Shown here in pieces: positions 36,050-45,684 of a DNA stretch of 64,000 bases. Position 1 is the stretch's first letter; the number at the start of each line of letters is the position of its first letter. Origin of the DNA: Onishia niordana (GTDB lineage Bacteria; Pseudomonadota; Gammaproteobacteria; Pseudomonadales; Halomonadaceae). The notes beneath the pieces were generated by a model. That model had not been told where the DNA came from and did no database searches. It saw only the letters and a list, made by a program, of their open reading frames with translations. The stretch is taken from positions 248,001 to 312,000 of the forward strand of contig NZ_SDSD01000002.1 of NCBI RefSeq assembly GCF_004798965.1, read 5' to 3'. The position numbers were made by a program, and so were the translations under genes.

Positions 36050-37567
36050 TCAGGTATTACCCTTATTGTTTGGCTTGTTGGCGTCAGACTCGTCAGATGC
36101 TGGGGATTCTCCGGCGTCCTTGGCTTCCTCAGAATCCTTGGCTTCCTCAGACCCCGTAGCTTCTTCAGAATCCCTGCCCGCTTCGGCGTCCTTGGCTTCT
36201 TCAGAGCCCTTGGTTTCTTCGGACGCTTCGCCAGCTTCATCGGCGGCGGCATTCGCTGCGGCAGCTTCAGCTTCGGCGGCTTCAGCTTCTGCTTCTTCTG
36301 CTTCCTCAACAATATCCGCTTCGGGATGAAGGGGCTCGCCCTCATCGTCCTGCAGCTGGTAGTCGTATGCGGCCTGGAGACCGGTATCTTCGTCGCCTTC
36401 CTCTTCTTCCGCCTGGGCAATGTAGCCCGGGTAAAATGGCGAGAGGATCGCCACCAGAATGCCGAGAGCAGAGAAAATAGAGAACGCATTGGCATAGCCA
36501 TAAGCGTCCACCAACATACCGACGACGGGCGAGCCGGTCGCCTGTCCAAGCGACACGGCCATAAAGGGCAGCACGGGCCCCGTTGACAGCCGGCCCGGCA
36601 ACAGGCGAATGCCGGTCATCAGGTAGAGTCCCGTCAGGCTCATATACGCCAAGCCAAAGACCAGCGCTGAAAATGCCGCCAGCACCGATTGGCCTGGGCT
36701 GGCGGCAATCAGTGCAAGGCTTGCGGCCAGCATCATCAGCATCAGGGCATGCGTAATGGGGGGATTGTTGCGATCGGCCAGGTCGGCCACCACGGCCCCA
36801 CCCAGGCCGGCAATACCCACCGCAAGCCATAGCCAACCGGTAGCGTTGGCGGGTAGGCCACCCAGGGTAACAACAAGGTCAGGCGCGAATATCCAGTAAG
36901 CGGCCGAGACGAAGCCCATCACGAAGGCAAACAGCGAGAGCCTGATGAGGCGCGACCATGGTAATTCGCTGATCGGCGCAGGCGGCGCGGCGTTTGCCGG
37001 CAGGATCCGAGATACCGAGGGCAGGAGAAACCAGGCACCGATCACGCCGATGACAGCCAGCACGGCGAAGGAAATGTAGGCAAGGCGCCATGCGCCGGCC
37101 ATGAACAGCACCGTCGGCACGGCCACGACCACGCCAATACTGGTGCCTGCGTTCATGACCGAGCTAACACGCCCGTGCAACGAGCGCCTCACCAACGCCT
37201 GCATGGCAGCCGTCAGCGCCGGCATCATCAACCCAGTACAGACACCGCAGGCGAACACCCCCGCACCGAGTGTCAGCGCGCTAGATGCCTGACTGATCAG
37301 CGTCAGACCACCGACACCGAACGCACCGGACAGCACCGCCGCGTTGCGGGCACCGAGATGGTCCGCGGCAAACGGCGCGACCAGCGTAGCCAACAGAAAA
37401 CTGATAAGAGGGAGAGAACCGATGATACCGATCACATAGGGCGTGAGTTCCAGCTCATCGCGTATGGGAGGCACGAACAGACCAAAGGCGAAACGGGCGA
37501 GCCCGTAACTGATCGCGATGAGTATGGCACCAAAGAGCGCAAACCCTGTGCTCGAAAGTGGCTTCAT
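36050..37567 (-). CDS. MFS transporter with long acidic C-terminal tail
   Basis: 505 residues. Residues 1-385 are a 12-helix MFS carrier of the YbfB/YjiJ-like type (the GLARFAFGLFVPPIRDEL N terminus and an LGARNAA loop). Residues 387-505 are a highly acidic, Ala/Glu/Ser-rich tail (EEAEEAEAEAAEAEAA, repeated GSEEAKD and DSEEA units) without predicted structure. Such a tail is far longer than usual for the family. The substrate is unknown. Confidence 0.8.
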   Translation of the reverse strand: MKPLSSTGFALFGAILIAISYGLARFAFGLFVPPIRDELELTPYVIGIIGSLPLISFLLATLVAPFAADHLGARNAAVLSGAFGVGGLTLISQASSALTLGAGVFACGVCTGLMMPALTAAMQALVRRSLHGRVSSVMNAGTSIGVVVAVPTVLFMAGAWRLAYISFAVLAVIGVIGAWFLLPSVSRILPANAAPPAPISELPWSRLIRLSLFAFVMGFVSAAYWIFAPDLVVTLGGLPANATGWLWLAVGIAGLGGAVVADLADRNNPPITHALMLMMLAASLALIAASPGQSVLAAFSALVFGLAYMSLTGLYLMTGIRLLPGRLSTGPVLPFMAVSLGQATGSPVVGMLVDAYGYANAFSIFSALGILVAILSPFYPGYIAQAEEEEGDEDTGLQAAYDYQLQDDEGEPLHPEADIVEEAEEAEAEAAEAEAAAANAAADEAGEASEETKGSEEAKDAEAGRDSEEATGSEEAKDSEEAKDAGESPASDESDANKPNNKGNT

Positions 37568-38049
37568 TCGGCCTCCTTATGGCAGGCATCGACGATTCCG
37601 GCTCATTGCGCTTCCAGGTGCTGTACCTGAAACGCGGTATCCGCCCGCTGATGCTCGATATCGTTATTGGCTTGGATCCCCATGCAGCATCTCATGGTGG
37701 AATCACGGAACAACTTCAGCACCTTATGCCAGCAGGTCAAGGTGGGAGCGTCAAAACTGGCACGCACCTCGTCTCGTCGAATTAAAACATTACGAGATGC
37801 CGATAACTGTCCCATGTCCGACCGTGTCAGCTTCATGTCCGGCCTGATCCTGGCATCAGGCAACGTAAGACATGAACAAGCGTAGAGACCGTCATGAAGA
37901 TGAAAACAGCCCTTTCATCGTAGCCAAAGATTCTTCACGAGGCCTGGCGAGGCGTATGATCGGTGCAGCGGCTAGCCACCCGACACGGCAAACGTCGAGC
38001 GGGAGGCATGCTAGCCTCTCCCATTTTCAACGGTAACGCGGATATTGGC
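37568..38049. other. 480-bp region without a convincing gene
   Basis: Short frames occur on both strands (an 86-codon one on the minus strand at 37603-37863), but none has a ribosome-binding site with recognisable family similarity. It contains the divergent promoters of the MFS and YgjV genes. No repeat or operator was recognised. Confidence 0.4.
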
Positions 38050-38577
38050 ATGGAAGAGATCGGACTGAGATGGCTACTGGGCCAAGCGGTAAGCCTGGTG
38101 GCGCTGGCGCTGTGCCTGGTGGGGTTCGCCAGCAAGCGTGATGACAAGCTGTTTGTGCTGCTGCTCTTCGCCAACGTCGCCTTCGCCGCCCAGTTCGCGC
38201 TGTTTGAAAGCTGGGTAGCGGCCGGGATCTCAGCGCTGATCGTATTGCGCATCGCCCTGGTGCGCCGCTTCCCGCGTCACCGCAGGTTGATGATCATGAT
38301 GCTGCTGGCCACGCTGGCGGTGGCTCTGTTGACCTGGAGTGGGCCACGGGATATCCCGGCGCTGGCGGCCGGGCTGCTGGGCACCTGGGGCATGTTCATG
38401 CTAAGCGGCATCGCCATGCGCGCCGCTCTGGCATTGGCCGCGCTGTGCTGGGTCATCAGCAACCTGCTGGCCGGCTCGATTGGCGGCACCCTCGCCGAAA
38501 GCATGATCTTTGTGACCAACGTGGTCACCATCTTCCGCCTGCGGCGGGATGCCCGCCTGCGCTACATTCACGGCTGA
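38050..38577 (+). CDS. YgjV-family inner membrane protein
   Basis: 175 residues, at least five hydrophobic segments. LVGFASKRDDKLFVLLLFANVAFAAQFALF and MFMLSGIAMRAALALAALCWVISNLLAGSIGG are characteristic of YgjV. The start at 38050 has only a weak ribosome-binding site; 38008 has GGGAGG one base away from the codon and is less likely. Function unknown. Confidence 0.75.
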   Translation: MEEIGLRWLLGQAVSLVALALCLVGFASKRDDKLFVLLLFANVAFAAQFALFESWVAAGISALIVLRIALVRRFPRHRRLMIMMLLATLAVALLTWSGPRDIPALAAGLLGTWGMFMLSGIAMRAALALAALCWVISNLLAGSIGGTLAESMIFVTNVVTIFRLRRDARLRYIHG

Positions 38578-38765
38578 AGCTGAGCATGAGGCCCAGTACG
38601 AGTAGCGAGGCCATAGTTCTGCCTGACTGACTCTTGAAGCCACACTGGATCAGAGCATCGTGCCTGTGCAGCTTGGTCGCGAAAAGCGGGATGAGGCGGT
38701 TTCCCCTCGCCCCGCCAGGGTCGATCATCCTTGCAAGCGGTGACCGACCCGCCTACACCTTGAAG

Positions 38766-40520
38766 ATGACCATGCCGGATGCAGGGCAAGATGTTCCACA
38801 CGGGCCCAAGGGAATGCTGCGCTTCCTGGGACTGGTGGCGTTAGGCGCATTGATCGGAGGCCTGGCGGCGCTGGCCGCGGTGAGCTTCGTGGCGGCCGTG
38901 CTGTGGCTTAACGACGTGCTGCTGGTCTCGCCCCGGGGGCGCATGATGTTCCCCCACCCCGGGGCGCTGGTGATCGCGACGGTGCTGGTGCCGACCCTGG
39001 GTGGGCTGGTGGTGGGTCAGCTGCACCGCACGCTGCCCGGGCGCCGCCCTCACACCCCCGCCGACGTCATCGCCGCCGTGCAGACTCGCCGCGGGCGGCT
39101 GCCGGTTCGGGAAGGCGCGCTCTCGGCGCTCTCCGGCTTGGTCTCGCTTGGCGCTGGCGCCTCGGTAGGGCAGTACGGCCCTCTGGTGCATCTGGGAGCG
39201 AGCCTGGGGTCCTTAGGGGCGCGGCTGCTCCGGCTGGGCCGCTCCGAGGACAACATCACCATCGCCTGTGGCGTGGCGGCGGCCATCGCCACGGCCTTTA
39301 ACGCCCCCCTGGCCGGCATCGTCTTCGCCCATGAAGTGGTGCTGCGCCACTACGCTCTGCGCGCCTTCGCCCCGGTGGCGGCCGCGGCCATCGTCGGGCA
39401 CGTCATCGCCACCAATGTGCTCTCCCGCGGCGCCCTCTTTCATGTCGCCGATACCGTGCTGCCCCGCCCCTGGGAATTCGCCGTCTTCGTGCTCATCGGC
39501 GGCTTGGGCGCCCTGGTGGCAGGTGCCTACATGCGCTCGATCCTCGGCGTCGGTCGGCTGGCCGAACGACTGCCCTTCCCTCCCTCGCTGCGACCGGCGA
39601 TTGCCGGGGCCCTGCTCGGCGTAACCGCCCTATGGGTGCCAGACATCCTCGGCATGGGCCAGGAAACCCTGCGCTTCGCCACCATTGCAGGTGCTTTTGG
39701 CGCCCAGGAGCTATTACTGGTGCTGGGCCTCAAGCTGGCCGCCACGGCGCTGTGCCTGGGCATGGGCTTTGGCGGTGGAATATTCAGCCCGGCGCTGGTC
39801 ATCGGCACGCTGTTCGGGGCCCTGTGCGGCACTTTGGTCGGCGCCCTCGGCGGCGCCCAGGACACCTTCGTCTTCTATGCCGTCTGCGGCATGGTGGCGG
39901 TGACCGCGCCGGTGATCGGCGCTCCTCTGACCAGCCTGCTGATCGTCTTCGAGCTCACCGGCAACTACGCGCTGACTACAGCGGCGCTGGCCAGCGTGAT
40001 CCTTGCCAGTCCCATCGCGGCACAGCTGTTCGGTCGCTCGCTATTCGATATCCAGTTGGCGAAGCGGGGCCTGGACCTCTCCGCCGGTCGCAGCCGCGCC
40101 GTGCTGCAGGATGCCCGGCTCCACGACCTGCTAAGCCACGACTGCGTGACCCTGCCGCCGGATCAGGGCGTCAGCGAGGCAGTGACCCGGTTGAGCCGCT
40201 CCGGCCACAGCGAGGCCCACTTGATCGATGCCAAGGGCTGCTACCGGAGCAGTGTGACCCTGGCCGACCTTGAAGCCATGAAGGAGGACGGCGACGGCGA
40301 GCGCCCGGTGACGGACTGCCCTAGCACGCCGCGCCCTGTGCTGGGGCCCCAGGCCTCGGTCTGGGAGGCGATGCGCCATCTCCAGGAGGTCACTGGCGAG
40401 GCCATCGCCGTAGTGGACGAGGCCGGCACCTTCTTGGGGGTGGTCTACGAGACCAGCATCGCTCGGGCCTTCCTGCAGCACAGCGATGCACTACGGCGGG
40501 AAGAATATGGTGCGGGCTGA
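38766..40520 (+). CDS. ClC-family chloride channel/transporter with CBS domains
   Basis: 584 residues. Residues about 20-440 are a ClC membrane core. GAGASVGQYGPLVHLGA at 129-145 is the GxGxxxGxEGP region, with Tyr137 in the place of the gating Glu148 of E. coli ClC. GFGGGIFSPALVIGT is the second filter motif. A C-terminal pair of CBS-like modules follows (RLHDLLSHDCVTLPPDQGV, RPVLGPQASVWEAMRHLQEVTGEAI). Loss of the gating glutamate suggests a channel or altered coupling. The start is uncertain, with weak ribosome-binding signal. Confidence 0.85.
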   Translation: MTMPDAGQDVPHGPKGMLRFLGLVALGALIGGLAALAAVSFVAAVLWLNDVLLVSPRGRMMFPHPGALVIATVLVPTLGGLVVGQLHRTLPGRRPHTPADVIAAVQTRRGRLPVREGALSALSGLVSLGAGASVGQYGPLVHLGASLGSLGARLLRLGRSEDNITIACGVAAAIATAFNAPLAGIVFAHEVVLRHYALRAFAPVAAAAIVGHVIATNVLSRGALFHVADTVLPRPWEFAVFVLIGGLGALVAGAYMRSILGVGRLAERLPFPPSLRPAIAGALLGVTALWVPDILGMGQETLRFATIAGAFGAQELLLVLGLKLAATALCLGMGFGGGIFSPALVIGTLFGALCGTLVGALGGAQDTFVFYAVCGMVAVTAPVIGAPLTSLLIVFELTGNYALTTAALASVILASPIAAQLFGRSLFDIQLAKRGLDLSAGRSRAVLQDARLHDLLSHDCVTLPPDQGVSEAVTRLSRSGHSEAHLIDAKGCYRSSVTLADLEAMKEDGDGERPVTDCPSTPRPVLGPQASVWEAMRHLQEVTGEAIAVVDEAGTFLGVVYETSIARAFLQHSDALRREEYGAG

Positions 40521-41742
40521 GCGCAGGCGGCGCGCGCCCGCCTTGGCTTGGGCCATGGGCATGGGCTTAGTCTTGGCAATGGGCATGCCGCTGTTCTGGC
40601 CCCTGCCAGCCGTTGCTGCGGCAGCCGTTGCACCACCACCCCCCCTGACGGTGCTGAGCTGGGGCGGTGCCTACGAACGGGCCCAGCAGCGCGCCCTGTT
40701 CGAGCCTTTCACCGATACCACCGGTATCCCCATTAACGTCGCCCGCTACAACGGCGGCCTTGCGGCCCTGCGCCGTGCCGTGGCCGATCAGGACGTGCCC
40801 TGGGATCTGATCGACATGACCCGCAGCGAGGCTATGGCCGCCTGCGCGGAGGGCCTGCTCGAACCGCTGTCATCCTCGCTGGTGGCCCCGGCCCCCGATG
40901 GCACCCCGCCCGACGAGGACTTCCTCCCCGGCGCCTTCGGCCGCTGCGCGATCACCCACTCGGTGTTCGCCACCGTGGTAGCCTATCGCCCCGATGCTTT
41001 CCCGGGGCGCCGTCCTACGTCCATCGCCGATCTTTTCGACCAACGCCGCTTCCCCGGGCCTCGCGCCCTGCAAGACACCCCGGCAGCGAATCTGGAGTGG
41101 GCTCTGCTTGCCTACGGCGTCCCACGGGAGGAGCTCTACCGGCTGCTCAGTACCCGGCGCGGCCTGAACCTCGCCTTGAAGCGACTGGACAGTCTTGAGG
41201 ACCTGCGCTGGTGGCAGGCCGGCGACACGCCGACGCGGTTGCTGGCCGAGGGTGAGGTGGTGATGGCCTCGGGTTACAACGGACGCTTCTTCGATGCCAT
41301 GGTCAACCGCGGCCTACCCATCGAGATCCTCTGGGACGGCCAGGTGCAGGAGCACGAGACCTGGGTCATTCCTCGCCACACCCCCAACCCCGAAGCGGCC
41401 CGCCGCTTCCTGCGCTTCGCCACCGCCACCGAGCGCCAGGCGGAGCTGGCCCGGTACATACCCTACGGCCCGTCCCGGCAGTCGGCGGCACGCCAAGTCT
41501 CCACCCATCATGGCACCGGCCTCGACATGCGCTTGCACATTCCCACCCATCCCCTGAATGCCAAGCGCGCGGTGACCCGCGACGATGACTGGTATGCGCG
41601 TACCCGAGAGCGCGTCGGCGAGTACTTTCATGAGTACTTTCGTGAATACTCCCGCGCGGCCCTGTTCGACACACCCGACGAGGCATCCGGCGCCGTCGCC
41701 GAGCCGCCTGCGGGTGACAAGGCGCTCGGCCCGGATTCATGA
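40507..41742 (+). CDS. Periplasmic binding protein, spermidine/putrescine type, orphan
   Basis: 411 residues: a cationic N terminus and signal peptide ending in AVAAAAVA, then a PotD/AfuA-like binding protein (TVLSWGGAYERAQQRALFEPF, WDLIDMTRSEAMAACAEGLLEPL, ILWDGQVQEHETWVIPRHT). It overlaps the 3' end of the ClC gene by 14 bp, which suggests coupling. No ABC ATPase or permease gene is nearby. The ligand is unknown. The last 60 residues are a charged tail. Confidence 0.8.
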   Translation: MVRAERRRRAPALAWAMGMGLVLAMGMPLFWPLPAVAAAAVAPPPPLTVLSWGGAYERAQQRALFEPFTDTTGIPINVARYNGGLAALRRAVADQDVPWDLIDMTRSEAMAACAEGLLEPLSSSLVAPAPDGTPPDEDFLPGAFGRCAITHSVFATVVAYRPDAFPGRRPTSIADLFDQRRFPGPRALQDTPAANLEWALLAYGVPREELYRLLSTRRGLNLALKRLDSLEDLRWWQAGDTPTRLLAEGEVVMASGYNGRFFDAMVNRGLPIEILWDGQVQEHETWVIPRHTPNPEAARRFLRFATATERQAELARYIPYGPSRQSAARQVSTHHGTGLDMRLHIPTHPLNAKRAVTRDDDWYARTRERVGEYFHEYFREYSRAALFDTPDEASGAVAEPPAGDKALGPDS

Positions 41743-41753
41743 GAGACCCTACC

Positions 41754-42485
41754 TCACTTTATCTTGAAACCGCGCTCGATCAGGAAGTCACGCATGTGCG
41801 GGCGTAGCTTGGTGTCGAAGAGCGGGGTGAGATTCAAGGACCAGTTAGTGTCCTTGGTGCCGCCACTGCGCTCACTGTAGTAACGCTGCATGGTGTCGTC
41901 GAAGGCGGCGACCTGTTCGCGATCATCGTCGTAATAGTCTTCCTTGAGAATCGCCTCCACCGGTAACCGCGGCTTGATGTCCGGGGTCTGCGCCGGGTAG
42001 CCGATGCACATGCCAAACACCGGATAGACATGCTCGGGCAATCGCAGCAGATCGCTGACGGTTTGCGGATCATTACGGATACCGCCGATGTAGCAGATCC
42101 CCAGGCCCTCGGATTCGGCGGCCACCGCCACGTTCTGTGCCATCAAGGCGGTGTCGACGCTTGCCACCAGAAGCTGCTCGGTCATGCCACGCACGACGTT
42201 GGCACCGGTTCGTTCGGAGGCGTCGGTTGGGCGTTTCATGTCAGCGCAAAACACCAGGAAATCCGAGGCATTCGCCACATAGCTCTGACCGCCGGCCAGT
42301 TCGGCGATGGCCTCGCGATTGGCAGGGTCATTGACGTGAATGACGCTATACGCCTGGACATGGCTGGACGTGGCGGCACTCTGGCCGGCGCTGATCAGCT
42401 CACGCAGCAGCTCATGGGGAATCTTCTGCTCGGTGAACTTGCGAATCGATCGATGGGATTTCAGCAGCTCGATGGTGGGGTTCAT
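41754..42485 (-). CDS. NADPH nitroreductase, NfsA-like
   Basis: 243-residue FMN-dependent nitroreductase. SHRSIRKFTEQKIP (N-terminal FMN loop), SAATSSHVQAYSVIHV, and YPVFGMCIGYPAQTP are the NfsA/frp subfamily features. FMN-bound reduction of nitro-aromatics and quinones with NADPH is the family reaction. Convergent with the gene that ends at 41742. Confidence 0.88.
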   Translation of the reverse strand: MNPTIELLKSHRSIRKFTEQKIPHELLRELISAGQSAATSSHVQAYSVIHVNDPANREAIAELAGGQSYVANASDFLVFCADMKRPTDASERTGANVVRGMTEQLLVASVDTALMAQNVAVAAESEGLGICYIGGIRNDPQTVSDLLRLPEHVYPVFGMCIGYPAQTPDIKPRLPVEAILKEDYYDDDREQVAAFDDTMQRYYSERSGGTKDTNWSLNLTPLFDTKLRPHMRDFLIERGFKIK

Positions 42486-42700
42486 GCGACCTCGTAAATG
42501 CAGTGGGATAATGGAGCAAGATACATAGCATGCTTACAGTTTTCCACCCTGAATCAGCGCCCTCTCAGGATCACCGCTGACGTGACGGGCTTTCGCCGCG
42601 TACCTGAACGATATGGGGCCGTGAACGGCCCACAGGGTAAAGCGACAGCGTGGCTCCTATAGTGATTCATGATATCCCGTCATTCACAGGAGTGATCACG

Positions 42701-44233
42701 ATGAGTGCCGACAAGACCCCGAACGGCCCGGATTTGACTGCTGGTGTCCAGATGAGCGAGCTGACCGAGGGCGAGATGCTCACAGGCCATGTCGGCGAGG
42801 AGGCGGTACTTCTCGCCCGTAGCGGGGGCGACTTCTTTGCCGTGGGTGCCCACTGCACCCACTATGGTGCGCCGCTCGGCGATGGCCTGATCGTCGATGA
42901 CACCGTTCGCTGTCCCTGGCACCACGCCTGCTTCAGCCTGCGCAGCGGCGAAGCGCTGGCCGCTCCGGCCCTGGACGATGTGTCCTGCTGGAGGACCGAG
43001 ATCGTCGACGACCGAGTGATAGTGCATGAGCGAGCCAAACCAGCGCCCGCACGCCATCCGACCCAATCGCCGTCCTCGGTGGTGATTCTGGGGGGTGGTG
43101 CTGCCGGCGAGGCCGCCGCGGAGTCGCTTCGCCGAGAGGGCTACACGGGGCCAGTGACGATCTTGAGCGAGGACAAGGCCCTGCCCTGTGATCGGCCGAA
43201 TCTTTCAAAGGACTACCTGGCCGGCACGGCGAAGGCCGAATGGATTCCCCTGCGCGATGATGACTTCTATCAGCAACACGATATTACCTTGCGACTAGCG
43301 ACCACAGTGGCAGCAATCGAACCCAAGTCCTCGCGGCTAAAACTCGCCAATGGCGAGACCCTGGACTACGGAGCGCTGCTACTGGCCACCGGTGCCGAGC
43401 CGGTTCGCCTATCGGTGCCGGGTGCCGAGTTATCCCATGTTCACACCCTGCGCAGCCAAGCCGACAGCGAGGCGCTGATTGCCGCCGTCGAGGCCGGAGC
43501 GCGCCACGCCGTGGTGGTCGGTGCCAGCTTCATCGGCCTGGAAGCGGCGGCAGCGCTGCGCGAACGCGGGCTCGAGGTGCGGGTCGTCGCGCCTGAGGCG
43601 CAGCCGCTTCAGCGCATCCTTGGCGAGACACTGAGCCACTTCATCCGTGATCTGCACGAATCAAAGGGGGTGAAGTTTCATCTGGAAGACCGGGTGGCCG
43701 GCATTACCGAGGAGGCGGTCGAGCTCGAAAGCGGCCAACACCTGGATGCCGACCTGGTGGTAGTCGGCATCGGTGTGCGCCCGCGTGTCGCCCTGGCCGA
43801 AGCAGCAGGCCTCGCGGTGAATGATGGCGTATGGGTCAGCGACACCCTGGAGACCAGCGTGCCGGGGATCTTCGCCGCCGGCGACATCGCCCGCTGGCCA
43901 GACCCGCTGAGCGGCGAACGCGTGCGCATCGAGCACTGGACAGTGGCTCAGCGCCAGGGACAGCGTGCCGCTCGCAACATCCTCGGCGCCGGCGATGCTC
44001 AAGCGGCGGTGCCCTTCTTCTGGAGCCAGCACTACGATATCGGTATCAATGTCGTGGGCCACGCCACGCACTGGGAACGCATCGAGACCGACGGCGACCC
44101 TGCAGCGCATGACTTCACCGCGCGCTTCATCGCCGGGGAACGCTGCCTGGCGGTGGCGACGATCTTCCGCGACCGGGAGAGCCTCGAGGCCGAGGCGGAG
44201 ATGGAGGCCCGGATGGGCAGGCGCCAGGCGTAG
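42701..44233 (+). CDS. Rieske-FAD reductase (AIFM3-like)
   Basis: 510 residues. An N-terminal Rieske [2Fe-2S] domain has CTHYGAPLGDG with CPWHHACF (CxH...CxxH ligands) in the first 100 residues. Then two FAD/NAD(P) Rossmann motifs follow: VVILGGGAAGEAAAESLRREGYTG and VVVGASFIGLEAAAAL, with GIFAAGDIARWPDP (FAD). This arrangement matches the apoptosis-inducing-factor-like reductases that pass electrons to unknown partners. The start at 42701 follows AGGAG; an earlier codon at 42650 has none. Confidence 0.93.
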   Translation: MSADKTPNGPDLTAGVQMSELTEGEMLTGHVGEEAVLLARSGGDFFAVGAHCTHYGAPLGDGLIVDDTVRCPWHHACFSLRSGEALAAPALDDVSCWRTEIVDDRVIVHERAKPAPARHPTQSPSSVVILGGGAAGEAAAESLRREGYTGPVTILSEDKALPCDRPNLSKDYLAGTAKAEWIPLRDDDFYQQHDITLRLATTVAAIEPKSSRLKLANGETLDYGALLLATGAEPVRLSVPGAELSHVHTLRSQADSEALIAAVEAGARHAVVVGASFIGLEAAAALRERGLEVRVVAPEAQPLQRILGETLSHFIRDLHESKGVKFHLEDRVAGITEEAVELESGQHLDADLVVVGIGVRPRVALAEAAGLAVNDGVWVSDTLETSVPGIFAAGDIARWPDPLSGERVRIEHWTVAQRQGQRAARNILGAGDAQAAVPFFWSQHYDIGINVVGHATHWERIETDGDPAAHDFTARFIAGERCLAVATIFRDRESLEAEAEMEARMGRRQA

Positions 44234-44346
44234 TGCGGCGAATGGGACATCCCCCGCGCCGCAGACGGGCTAATTGACTGGCCTGGCGAATGCGCCACCG
44301 CTGACGTAAGCTCGCCGACCAATATTGATGCCGCGAGGAAAATGCC

Positions 44347-44562
44347 ATGAACCCCGAAGACCTGGAACGTCTGGTAACCCTGAAGATGCCCTTCGGCAAG
44401 CATCAGGGCACCCTGATCGCGGACCTGCCCGGCGGTTATCTCAACTGGTTCGCTCGGGAAGGCTTTCCCAACGGCGAGATCGGCAGGCTCTTGCAGCTGA
44501 TGCAGGAGATCGACCACAACGGCCTGAGTGAGCTGCTCGACCCGCTTCGCCGCCGCGGTTAA
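44347..44562 (+). CDS. DUF3820 family protein
   Basis: 71 residues. The LKMPFGKHQGTLIADLPGGYLNWFAREGFPNGEIGRLLQLM segment is the DUF3820 signature, related in some bacteria to quorum or nuclease modules. The ATG at 44347 is preceded by GAGG. Small single-domain protein of unknown function. Confidence 0.9.
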   Translation: MNPEDLERLVTLKMPFGKHQGTLIADLPGGYLNWFAREGFPNGEIGRLLQLMQEIDHNGLSELLDPLRRRG

Positions 44563-44572
44563 GCGCTGTCGA

Positions 44573-44890
44573 TCACGCATTGTCCGGTGGCATCACCGCC
44601 CACTCTGGATCTTCGAACTCACCAATCACACTAACCTCGCAGCCGGGCGCTGCACTTTTGATGATGGCGTCGATATTTGGAGGATGATCGGCTTCCATGG
44701 CGTCGCGACTGGCCTTGCTGTCCCAGTGAGCGATGGCAATCAGGGTGTCAGGATCGCCAATCTTGCGGTGCAATTCGGTGCCCCGGGCGCCAGGGGCCTG
44801 CTGAATCAGCTCGCTGGCCCGTACCCAGGCATCGGCATACTCCTCGGCGGTGTGACCTTCCTTGATGCGCACCTCGAACAGATACTTCAT
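44573..44890 (-). CDS. Putative antibiotic-biosynthesis-type monooxygenase
   Basis: 105 residues with a ferredoxin-like fold typical of ABM enzymes: MKYLFEVRIKEGHTAEEYADAWVRAS at the N terminus and TLIAIAHWDSKASRDAMEADH in the middle. Many bacterial members are quinol monooxygenases or haem-degrading. The end overlaps none; it is convergent with DUF3820. Confidence 0.75.
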   Translation of the reverse strand: MKYLFEVRIKEGHTAEEYADAWVRASELIQQAPGARGTELHRKIGDPDTLIAIAHWDSKASRDAMEADHPPNIDAIIKSAAPGCEVSVIGEFEDPEWAVMPPDNA

Positions 44891-45065
44891 GTGGGCCTCC
44901 TCTCGATCAGCGTTTTATTAATGCGGTGGCATCGCTATCCCTGCAATTTGAGTCAGGCAGGCCGAGTCCCGGGCACTCCCGGGACTGAGCGTTTCAAATG
45001 CTGACCGTATGTCGCTTACGATGCTTCCCTGCCTGACCGTATGCAGCGGCTATTCGAAACAGCGG

Positions 45066-45542
45066 CTATTGAAAACTATCGCAGACGGCAGTCTGGTTGG
45101 AAGGATCGTGACTTTCCATATGCATCGTTGCCATGTCAGCGGCTTCGATGGGGGTATGCCATTGATGGTCATGTTGCATGCCATCACAGGTGCCTTCCAT
45201 GCCGCCACCGAAGTTGGAGTCGATCCAGTAGTCGACCGCGTAGCTGCCTCCGGCCTCAAGTGCATCCGGGAAGGTAACCGAGAAAGCGGGATCGTCAGTG
45301 GCGGAAACCGTGCCCGACTCGACGGCCAACACCTCACCGGACTCGGTATCGACAAGCGCGGCCTGGATGCTCTGGCCGCCATGGGGGCCACCGAAGCTGG
45401 CATCGCCTTGGAACGTGAGGTCGCGCCCCTCGGCTGCAAGCGCCGTGGTGGCAAACAATGCAGAGAAAAGGACTGCTGCGGAAAACAACGCGGTAGCAAG
45501 TAATGGGCGCGGCGAGCGCTGCTTGAGGAAATTCCTGTCCAT
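45066..45542 (-). CDS. Secreted protein, DHxW-type domain of unknown function
   Basis: 158 residues from the ATG at 45542 (AGGAGG upstream). A signal peptide ends in TTALAAEGRD. The mature part has LVDTESGEVLAVESGTVSATDDPAFSVTFPDALEAGGSYAVDYWIDSN, and a His-rich segment GMQHDHQWHTPIEAADMATMHMESHD that could bind a metal. A family of periplasmic proteins with DH-x-W occurs in gammaproteobacteria without defined function. Confidence 0.65.
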   Translation of the reverse strand: MDRNFLKQRSPRPLLATALFSAAVLFSALFATTALAAEGRDLTFQGDASFGGPHGGQSIQAALVDTESGEVLAVESGTVSATDDPAFSVTFPDALEAGGSYAVDYWIDSNFGGGMEGTCDGMQHDHQWHTPIEAADMATMHMESHDPSNQTAVCDSFQ

Positions 45543-45684
45543 GATGCATACCTCCTGAGATATGACGAGAGGCCCAGGTGGACCTTGATAAAGCATAGTG
45601 GCTCACAAGACCCGTTGCCCAACCAAGGTAGAGAGTGCGTCAGCTATAGTAACGAGACCTATCCCTCGCCAGGAGTGACACTTC

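Noticed and set aside
37603..37863. Possible 86-residue minus-strand gene
   Set aside because: No ribosome-binding site or recognised motif; lies in a probable promoter region.
44528..45503. Plus-strand frames over 44.5-45.5 kb
   Set aside because: Antisense to the ABM and secreted-protein genes, which have ribosome-binding sites, a signal peptide or family motifs.
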